A DNA stretch of 14,857 nucleotides from Phoronis ovalis (taxonomy: Eukaryota > Phoronida > Phoronidae): contig JAOXYB010030200.1 of the NCBI GenBank assembly GCA_028565635.1, positions 1 through 14,857 on the forward strand, in the 5' to 3' direction. The notes beneath the pieces are model-generated. The model was not told the DNA's origin. It ran no database searches and was given only the letters and a program-made list of their open reading frames with translations. The translations under genes were made by a program, and so were the position numbers. Of the stretch, positions 1 to 8,000 are shown piece by piece (within the stretch, counting starts at the first letter, position 1; every line of letters starts with the position of its first letter).

Positions 1-1700
1 GCCCTCTCGAGAACAAACATGGCCGCCAGTCAGCCATATTGGAAGTAATCTAGGTCAAAAGTACACATAGCATGTACAGCAACCTGGACTTACTCTGTGC
101 CGAATATGAAACTGATCGGATAAAAAGTGATGGTGTTATTATGACGTGCAATATTGCAAACCAACATGGCCACCAGTCGGCCATGTTGGAAGTAATCTGG
201 GTCAATATTACATATAACCTGTACTTACTGTGTATCGAATATGTAGCTCTCAGATAACAACTAAAGCAGTTTTTGCGAGACAAAGAAAGTGTTATGCACG
301 GCAAAAAATGTCCAAGAATCGATGTGGCATTTTACCTACTTGTCAGGGTCATTTTAAAATTTCACCTCGCCTATTACGCCTATCAAGCTATGGTCTTTCT
401 AGAACCACCTTTGAATCGTTCAAGCAGCGCTTCATCAGCGCCACCAGTCGGCCATATTGGAAATAATCTACATCCAAATTACACATAGCATGTACAGCGA
501 CCTGGACTTACTCTGTGCCGAATATGAAACTGACCGGATAAAAACTGAAGCTGTTATTACGATGTGCATTCTCGCAAACCAAAATGGCCGCCAGTCAGCC
601 TTATTGGAAGTAATCCGGGTCAATATTATATGTAACCTGTACTTTGACCTGTACTTACTCTGTACCAAATATGGAGCTGATCGGATAAAAACTAAAGCAG
701 TTATTAGGAGACAAAGAAAGTGTTACCTCCGAAATTTCCATGAATCGTTTTGGCATTTGACCTACTTGTCAAGGTCATTTCAAAATGTCACCTAGCCTAT
801 TACGCCCACCAACCTATGGGTTTCCTAGAACCACCTTTGAATCTAGACTTATTGTTACGTGCCCTCTCGGGAACAAACATGGCCACCAGTCGGCCATATT
901 GGAAGTAATCTGGCTCACTATTACACATAACCTGCACTTTGACTAGTATTTATTCTGTACCAAATATGGAGCTAATCGGATAAACACTGAAGCAGTTATT
1001 GCGAGACATAGAAAGTGTTACGCACAGCAAAAAATGTCAAAGTTGCGTAACGGAATTTGACCTACTTGTCCAGGTCATTTTAAAATGTCACCTAGCCTAT
1101 TACGCCAACCAATCTATAGTCTTCCTAGATCCAGCTATGAATCATCCAGGTAGGGCTCTGTCTTCGTGGCTATAAACGCAATGTTACGTAATGTTTCGAG
1201 AACAAACATGGCCGCCAGTTGGCCATATTGGAAGTAATCTAGGTCAAAAGTACACATAACATTTACTGCGACCTGGACTTGCTCTGTGCAGAATATGAAA
1301 CTGATCGAATATAAACTGAAGGTGTTATTATGACGTGCAATCTCGCAAACCAACATGGCCACCAGTTGGAAGTAATCCGGGTCAATATTACACATAACCT
1401 GAACTTTGTCATGTACTTACTGTGTACCGAATATGGAGCTGATCGGATAAAAACTGAAGCAGTTATTGCGAGACAAAGAAAGTGTTACACCCACCAATCT
1501 ATGGCCTTCCTAGAACCACCTTTGAATCGTCCAATTGTAGCGCTTCATCTTTGCGGCTATAGACTTATTGTTATGTGCCCTCTCGGGAACAAACATGGCT
1601 GCCAGTCAGCCATATTGGAAGTAATCAAGGTCAAAAGCATAAGCGACCTGCACTTTGACCTGTATTTACCCCGTGCCGAATATGAAGCTGATCGGGTACT
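1..1700. repeat. Diverged higher-order tandem repeat array in a CELF intron
   Basis: A core resembling ATGGCCRCCAGTCRGCCATA followed by TTGGAAGTAATC recurs near 18, 166, 440, 583, 880, 1208, 1355 and 1595. Copies come in two subunit types. Type A carries an AGGTCAAAAGTACACATA-like stretch; type B carries GGTCAATATTACACATAACC, a GTCATTTTAAAATGTCACC-like block and a CTAGAACCACCTTTGAATC block. A and B cores lie 143-147 bp apart (1st to 2nd, 3rd to 4th, 6th to 7th). Larger units begin with GCCCTCTCGGGAACAAAC-like sequence at 1, 861 and 1578, and a degenerate version near 1189. Units are about 436, 424, 328, 389 and at least 120 bp: unit 3 has only one core, unit 4 lacks the GTCATTTT block, and unit 5 is cut short. 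The array starts on a unit boundary, so it probably continues left of the window. Copies are clearly diverged, so the array is old. I infer a satellite or minisatellite lying in the penultimate CELF intron. Confidence 0.85.
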
Positions 1701-2102
1701 TTGTGGATGGGCATAAAAATTGTTATCTTAAAGTCAAAAGAAGCTGTGCTATAATCATTGTATCAGAAATGACAAGCAGAGCATGCCAACTGCCACCATC
1801 TTATTCTTAAAATTCAGGCCCACATTTCAAAAATTCAAATATTTCTGTGTGCTGCTTTGACATTTTCAACCTCATTTTTTTGGAAACAGGATATTAGGAT
1901 CCAAAAACCCTGATATATCTGTTTTGACAAAATCCTTTAGCTAATGATGTGTTAAAACAAAATCTTATGATGAAAAAATAATTTTATGCAAATGATTACA
2001 ACAGATGATTGTGAGTTTCAACTGGGCGCACCTAGTTTAATTTTTCATGCTTTCTATACTGATATGTTAAAACATAGTCAATGTAATTATTTGATGTTTT
2101 AG
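1701..2102 (+). other. CELF: 3' part of CELF intron and its splice acceptor
   Basis: This AT-rich non-coding stretch lies between the repeat array and the CELF exon. It ends in a modest T-rich tract and the acceptor TTTGATGTTTTAG at 2090-2102. I see no repeat, RNA gene or plausible coding exon in it. The intron is phase 1: the exon opens with the last two bases of a Gly codon. The upstream exons lie outside the window. Confidence 0.7.
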
Positions 2103-2230
2103 GTTTTGTGAGTTTCGATAATCCGTTATCAGCCCAGGCCGCGATACAGGCAATGAATGGTTTCCAAATTGGCATGAAGCGACTTAAGGTCCAGCTGAAA
2201 CGTCCTAAAAGTGAGAGTAAACCATATTGA
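2103..2230 (+). CDS. CELF: Last coding exon of a CELF/Bruno-family RNA-binding protein (partial)
   Basis: The exon encodes the second half of the third RNA-recognition motif plus the C-terminus of a CUGBP/ELAV-like (CELF, Bruno) protein. It starts after the acceptor at 2101-2102 with the last two bases of the Gly codon of the RNP1 motif (G-FVSF). It then reads 41 residues to a TGA at 2228-2230. Visible hallmarks are [20 protein letters not shown] and the tail ending RPKSESKPY, close to the near-invariant C-termini of animal CELF proteins. Family members bind GU-rich RNA through three RRMs; they control alternative splicing in the nucleus, and translation and mRNA decay in the cytoplasm. The tail looks intermediate between vertebrate CELF1/2 and CELF3-6, as expected for an invertebrate pro-orthologue, so I do not assign a numbered paralogue. 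RRM1, RRM2 and the divergent linker lie upstream of the window. The gene converges on the SPON1 homologue. Confidence 0.93.
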
Positions 2231-2236
2231 ACTTGA

Positions 2237-2245
2237 CAGGTATGT
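2237..2245 (+). promoter_or_regulatory. CELF: Strong splice donor just after the CELF stop (possible 3'-UTR intron)
   Basis: The sequence CAG|GTATGT places a high-quality 5' splice site 9 nt after the TGA. If used, the terminal coding exon would end at 2239 and the rest of the 3' UTR would lie on one or more downstream exons. The junction would be far too close to the stop to trigger nonsense-mediated decay under the 50-55 nt rule. Match to consensus is seen; use is inferred. Confidence 0.4.
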
Positions 2246-2652
2246 AAAATCAATAAGCAACAGGCTGTCTATAACAGAAAAGCTAAGGAAGTAATTGACT
2301 AATGTCCGGTTTTGTTGTGAACTTGCTTAACCTGTATTTTGACAAATGTACTATGTTGTGCTGGTTTGTATGTCAATAATCTGCAAATTATTGCTTTAGT
2401 GCTTAATATGACTAAAATATTCAATTCATAAAAATTGTTTACTTCTTACCTGTTCATGATTTTTAGAATTTCCCAAAATTTCTCCAAACTCGTGTTTTAT
2501 GAATTTAACATTTCACAACAATTCATTTACCCATTTTTAAAGGTTGTTACTTCTCATATTTATTATTATTGTTGCATAGTAAATAGAAATTTTAAAAAAT
2601 AATTAACATTTTTTTGGGTTTAGTGACCTCAAACGGACCCAAGACTTCTGGA

Positions 2653-2865
2653 TGACCTCTAAATGACATGAGAACGTCAATTTTGAAAGTTTCACGCAAT
2701 TTAGAAATTTTGACATTCCCCACCCCAGATTTCATGTCAAACTTCAAGCCTGTAAAGCCAATTTGATCCTTTGGTACATACATAGCCTCAAAGGTTATCA
2801 AAATGCTCCCTGCGGAACCTGACATCATATTTGAGCAATTTTAACCTTTGACCTCTAAATGACAT
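2653..2865. repeat. Block bounded by 17-bp direct repeats
   Basis: TGACCTCTAAATGACAT occurs at 2653-2669 and again at 2849-2865, 196 bp apart, with no mismatch. The sequence between is less AT-rich than its surroundings and happens to be open on the - strand over 2592-2828. TGACCTCTAAATGAC-like words are what I would expect in a dispersed non-coding repeat. An ancient interspersed element or a partial tandem unit is my best guess. I recognise no family. Confidence 0.4.
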
Positions 2866-2886
2866 CTGAAGAATTTATCAGAGAAA

Positions 2887-2964
2887 AATAAACTAATTTA
2901 TTAATGCCAAGTTTTTCACATTTTCAGTAGCCAGGGAAAATATATTAATAAATAAGAAAATAAA
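2887..2964 (+). terminator. CELF: Candidate proximal polyadenylation signals, CELF
   Basis: Three AATAAA hexamers lie at 2887-2892, 2947-2952 and 2959-2964, followed by a T- and TG-containing stretch (GTAGTCTGTTGCTC). This could be a proximal poly(A) site. In such AT-rich DNA the hexamers may also be chance. Confidence 0.25.
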
Positions 2965-4170
2965 ACTGTAGTCTGTTGCTCATTCTTCCTTCAAATTTCA
3001 CAGAAATCGCTTAGTACGTTGTTTTGTAGCCAGATCAATAGGGGAGTAACATTAGGCTTTACTCTATTGTCTGGCAAAACTTTGCATTTAATCACTAGCA
3101 TTTTTAAACAGTTGCAATTTTTGGGAATTTTTAGAAGTGTTGACTTCCTCAACTCTTAAAAATATTCAGTTTATGCTGTTTGTTGTGTTCTGGTTCACTG
3201 TTCTCATCTTCTACTATCCTGTATGTCAAATCAAGTATGTGTGGGTTGTGTTCTGGATTATTCCTACCTTGCATGTTGCTGCTCATGTTTTGTGACGTGT
3301 TACAGTTTAAGAATTTTTATGCTGGTGGTAGCCAACTTTTTAGTCAACTTTATTTGTTTAGGTTGTGTTGCATTTATATTCCATCTAGAGGAAAAATAGG
3401 CCCCATGGTAATTTCTATGATAGTATGCTCTGATAAATGATTTCAAGTTTGTCATTATGATTTGTCCATCATGTGATAACTAAAAAGCAACATGTAATTA
3501 AGTAATCCAGGACATAGTTATCATTTACTTGCAATTGTTAGTGTATGCATGGTTCCTTATTTTCCCAGCTCATATTTCTCAAAAGTTTCAAGATATTGGC
3601 TAGCTTTTATTATGCACTGGATTAATAAGAATGCAGTATACTACTACAGAAGTTACCATAACGTGGTGTCCTAATTGTGTGCTTTGTTCTATTTTCGTAG
3701 ATACATGTGGCGTTCTCTCGTGGTGTACTTGTCTCTGTCACGTCAATGGGTGAAATGCCTTCTCCGATAGCTTTATTCTCTAGTCATTTACCAAGGTTTT
3801 AACCATCTTATCAGCAGAGCGCAATTAAGCGAAGTTTTATACTGTTTTGTGTGCTATGTTTTAAAAGTTATATTAATGAGGCTTTACGACTCATTGTTTT
3901 GATACCAAAGGATTCTAGTCGTTCAGCTGTACATATCATTTGATCTGCCATGTTACAGTCTCAAAGAGATCTGTCATGCTAGTATGTGCTCTTATTTGTT
4001 AAGTTATTAAATGTCATGTTCATGAAATATGAATTTTTGTATAATTTATTCTTGCCGTTTTCAAGTAAATTGTTATGATCTTAATGTACTAGTCAACAAA
4101 AAAACTGCTTTTCAACAAGTGACACAAGCAGTTTTAAAGAATATGCTTGTTTTGACTGTTTCTTTTAAAT

Positions 4171-4176
4171 TTTATT
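4171..4176 (-). terminator. SPON1: Candidate polyadenylation signal for the SPON1 homologue
   Basis: This is the first canonical AATAAA I find on the - strand after the stop at 4891, about 715 nt downstream; another is at 4045-4050. Closer non-canonical TATAAA hexamers, for example at 4855-4860, could be used instead. If this site is real, the transcript would overlap the CELF 3' UTR region antisense. Confidence 0.25.
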
Positions 4177-4257
4177 TTAATTTTGTCTCATTTGTAGTAT
4201 CTAGTAGTTTCCAGTAATGTGTGTATTGTTTCGTGGTTTGCAGTTATAATTTTAAAA

Positions 4258-4263
4258 AATAAA
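4258..4263 (+). terminator. CELF: Candidate distal polyadenylation signal, CELF
   Basis: An AATAAA hexamer in an A-rich stretch, with TG-bearing sequence downstream (AAAAAGTGTTGTC at 4279-4291). If it were the true end, two of the three Pumilio octamers would fall outside the transcript. Confidence 0.25.
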
Positions 4264-4708
4264 AAATTCTATTGAGAATCAAAAAGTGTTGTCATAAATG
4301 AGAAAACCGATGCTGTTGTTACACCGTGACTTACAACATGTAGCAGCTCTATTCATCTATGTTATCTACTTGTGATAACTTAGCTAGCACAATATGTTTG
4401 TTGCCCATTGCAAGTGTACATATACATTTTGTTAATAGTGTTTCTATACTACCTATTATGTTTTGTCCGCATTTGTAAATAGAGTTTAAGAACAGACCTG
4501 CATGTAATTATTTATACACTAATCTGAATACACTTTAAAAAACTAAGGGAATAGCTGATTAACAGAAAAACACTGGTGTGAATAATTAAAATATAATTCC
4601 AGCAAGCTGACACAGATGCTTTGACAGTCTATTCAATTATTATTTTACACATTTAAATCATTGGACAAGCTACACAAACTAAAGTAGTTCCTTCCTGTGT
4701 GAAAGGGA

Positions 4709-4714
4709 AATAAA
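4709..4714 (+). terminator. CELF: Candidate most distal polyadenylation signal, CELF
   Basis: AATAAA followed within 15-25 nt by a GT-rich stretch (ATGGTGTATATCGTGAAG) that could serve as the downstream element. A cleavage site here would end the CELF transcript about 160 nt from the convergent stop codon of the SPON1 homologue. Confidence 0.35.
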
Positions 4715-4890
4715 TTGGCTTTCATGGTGTATATCGTGAAGTAAATATTTTTCAGGAACCTTTTTGTAATGTATAGAATTCCTGTAATACCATTATCATT
4801 TATATATAGTTAAATAGTGCATGCAAAATGCCATCATGTGGCAATTATTCCAGGTTTATATAATTTGGAATTATTGTCCAATTCACTTGA

Positions 4891-5063
4891 TTAGGGACAT
4901 GTTGGAAGTATACAGTAACGTCTTTCAAGTCTAGGGCCACAAGGTATTCCTCCACGACGTGATTTCTTGAGAACTGGTTTTGTTCTTTCTTGTAAACTGT
5001 CAAAACCGCATGTTTTTGCACAAGGTGTCCAATCTGACCAATCACCCAGTACACAATCAACAG
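4891..5063 (-). CDS. SPON1: SPON1 last coding exon: final TSR and stop
   Basis: The exon follows acceptor TATCTTTTAG and completes a Pro codon (C|CT). It encodes residues 390-445 and ends at TAA 4891-4893. The thrombospondin type-1 repeat has six cysteines (392, 403, 407, 430, 439, 444), the WSDW motif (397-400) and CAKTCG (403-408). The end, YCILPTCP, parallels the Cys-rich end of vertebrate F-spondin TSR6, so the protein stops right after its last TSR. It is the most divergent repeat: the usual Gly-x-Gly after the TCG motif is replaced by GFDSLQ. A basic run, KKSRRGG (421-427), could bind glycosaminoglycans (inference). Confidence 0.92.
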
Positions 5064-8000
5064 CTAAAAGATAACGAAAACAATCGTTTAAATACAAACT
5101 GACAAGTGCAAGAAAAGTCAAAAGAATATTAGTTATAATAGTCCTAGATGTAGTATAAAAACAAATTTATACATAGCAAATGTATGCTAAGTATTTAAGC
5201 TGTGCTAGTCTACCTTTACCATAAAATATTTCATAAGTTCATTGCCTAACTGATGAACTACATTACACAACTTCCTTACATAGCTGACCAACTTCCTAAA
5301 AAAGTTCCTAGCTAACTTGGACTGGCTATTGTTGTTATACTTTTGCTAAATTGCCATTCAACACAACTTGTCTCTGCCACGCAAGGTGAGATTATGTAGA
5401 TGAGTCTATTAGTTTGTAGGTAATACCTTCTCAGCATGGTCTATAAATACTCATTTTGTTACCAATTATGTAACTATACTAGTTAGCATTAATTTATGTC
5501 ATAAAAATCATATCATAAATGTGACTAACAACAATAGCCATTCTAAGTTACCAAGTTAGCTAGGAACATTTTTAGGAAGTTGGTCAGTTATGTAAGGAAG
5601 TTGTGTAATGTAGTCCCTCAGTTAGGTAATGATATGGTAATGGTAGATTAACACACATCTGTAATCTAAATAATCATGATATTAGAGATACTAGTAAGCT
5701 GAGCTGTAAACATTGATAAGTTGGTTTTGCAACTCTGATAGATATAGCTATGTAGAGAAACATTGTACTCACGACATTTTCTTAATTTGCATTTTCTCTT
5801 TTGTTTCAATCTCTTGGGACATGCTTTTCCCCCATTTTCTGGTTCCCTTTTAACCATCCGAATCCGTTGAATATAACCACGTCCACATGTTTTTGAACAA
5901 GTTGACCATTCCGTCCATTCAGTAGTCATGCAGTTAATTTTATCTTTAGTTGAAACTCTTGATACAGATGTAGTCATAGTGCTCATGCTACTAGTCTCTA
6001 CAGCTATGTTTTCTTGTGTTGGAACACTGACACCTACAAAACAACATAGCAATATCATAAAACACCCATGTTTTCTCAGTTTCATGACTTTATCATCTTA
6101 TAATAACAAGGCTATGATGAGAATCATTGTAGCAAGCTGCCTAAACTGTATGTTTGGGCCAATATAATTGTGTATTATGACAATTTATAAATTTCAAAAA
6201 TGTAGAAATTAATTTTCATTCATAAAAAACTATCCTGTGATACCGTGCTTAATTAAGAAGCATCAAATTACAAATAGACACTTGATTAAAACTTTGGAAG
6301 TATATATATTTTGAAAGTATACAACTTTCTAAATCTGTAATTTATTTTTCTGTGAGTGGATCATGTCACCTGTACGGTTGCCATTTTGGGTTAAAATATT
6401 TTTGAAATATAAAATTTAAAGAATATAAGTCAAAAACCACCAAAGCTACATAGTAATATTTACATATATAGCTACAAAATGTGTCAGATTTTTGATATTT
6501 TATACTTTGTTCAAAAGAAAAAAATTTCCAAAGATTATGTATCAGAAATAATCAACAAAATAGAGGTGACAAAATTTCCGAAAGTTCATATTTTTTTTAA
6601 CCAACTAAAACTTTAAAAATCTGAGCTATATATGTAGAATATTTGTGCAAAGTTTCAACTATGTATTATGAGGGGTTTTTGACTTAATATATGCTTTAGA
6701 ATTTCATGTTTTTAAAATTTACCTCAAAATGGCAATTGCACAAACAACATGACCAACTTACAGAAAAATAAGATACAAATTTTGAAAGTTTGAGTTGTAT
6801 ACTTTCAAAATATATATACTTTTGTTTGTTTATCTTTTCATTTAATGAGCAAAAATTTAATTTAAAGTGTACAGTGTGAATAAAAAGTGTCAAACAATAC
6901 TTGCTACCTTAAATGCACTGGTAAGTTATGGACAAAAACCTACGTACTAACAGAGCTAAGTGCAGAATCCAAACACCTGTCTTCACATTCTTGCCGAGTC
7001 ATAAAGCGGTTCTCATTGCCTTTACATCCACCATATGTAAAGGGACGACATTTCTTCATACGACGGTCATAGTACCAACGTGGAAGGCTGGATCGACAGC
7101 GACCAACAATTTTGGTTTGTGAACATATAGCTGAAAATATCAGCTTTAAGTTCAGAATAATTTTTATATTTCTTCAAAAATCTTATGCCTGCTACTCTGT
7201 ATAATTGCTATACATGTATTGTAACCTGTGAATGTATGTGGCTTAAAGAAAATAATAAATATGCATACCTGTCCAGTCCTTGTTTCTTTCTGCTAAGTGA
7301 CAATCATCCAGTCCAGCTTTACACATTTCCTTTTGAAACAACTCTGTATTGCACTTGAGTTTACCCATAGCATTGATGTACATCCTTTGCCTCATTTTGA
7401 AACCTTGACCACAAGTAACCGAGCATGGAGACCAATCTGACCACCGTGTCACAGCACATATTCCTTCATCTGAATCATCACACTCATTTTCGACACCTGA
7501 CAGGAATAGCAAAATGATATAAATACACATTTAAATTATTTTATGTTCTTCCATTAATAAATTATTTTCAGTTAGGGATTTTTCCTTTTGGTCTTGTGAT
7601 CGATTTCAAACCAAATCTGTTGATTCATAAAGTTGAGTATAATGTTTTTATGGTTTATAAAATGGTGTGTGCCTTCACTTTAATTACAAACACATAGTTT
7701 GAAATATATGTATAGCTCAATGTATCTCGAAATCTCAAAATCTCACCCCATCTTTACAAACATCCTTTATGAGTTGAAAATGGTGTGTGCCAATGTACCC
7801 AGCAAAAAAACACTGCACGCAAGATCCAAAAAGATTTCAAATGACAACCCAGACCATACAGGTAAGTGCTTACCTATGCATTTTTCTGTCTCTTTTAAAC
7901 GCAAGCCACACATAGGCTCAACACCCTTCATGAGGTACTGTCTCATGCGGAAACGCATTCCAACACCACATGAGACCGAACATTCACTCCAAGCAGTCCA

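Larger units (their letters stand above)
3928..4481 (+). promoter_or_regulatory. Three Pumilio-type octamers in the presumed CELF 3' UTR
   Basis: Exact TGTANATA matches occur on the + strand at 3928-3935 (TGTACATA), 4415-4422 (TGTACATA) and 4474-4481 (TGTAAATA). PUF/Pumilio proteins bind UGUANAUA in 3' UTRs and repress or destabilise the message. The sites matter only if the CELF transcript extends this far. Confidence 0.35.
2231..4890 (+). other. CELF: Probable CELF 3' UTR and convergent intergenic region
   Basis: There is no convincing coding sequence in these 2.66 kb. The + strand is T- and TG-rich, most clearly from 3160 to 4480, as in a long 3' UTR. It contains a consensus splice donor just past the stop, three Pumilio-type octamers, a dispersed-repeat-like block near 2653-2865, and AATAAA signals at 2887-2964, 4258-4263 and 4709-4714. 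The right end must also hold the 3' UTR of the SPON1 homologue, which runs leftward from 4890. Where each transcript ends cannot be decided from sequence alone. Confidence 0.55.

Noticed and set aside
457-795. Open frame of 112 codons, with similar frames at 72-257 and 1330-1716, all starting at repeated ATGs in good context
   Set aside because: The frames arise from the 147-bp repeat subunit, are broken between units, and the opposite strand is equally open. Non-coding repeat is the simpler reading.
2592-2828. 78-codon open frame on the - strand in the CELF 3' region
   Set aside because: It matches no family I know, lies within a repeat-like block, and has no splice context.
3180-3440. 86-codon + strand frame, Cys- and Leu-rich
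   Set aside because: Composition is what T/TG-rich UTR sequence gives by chance; no domain, signal or neighbouring exon supports it.
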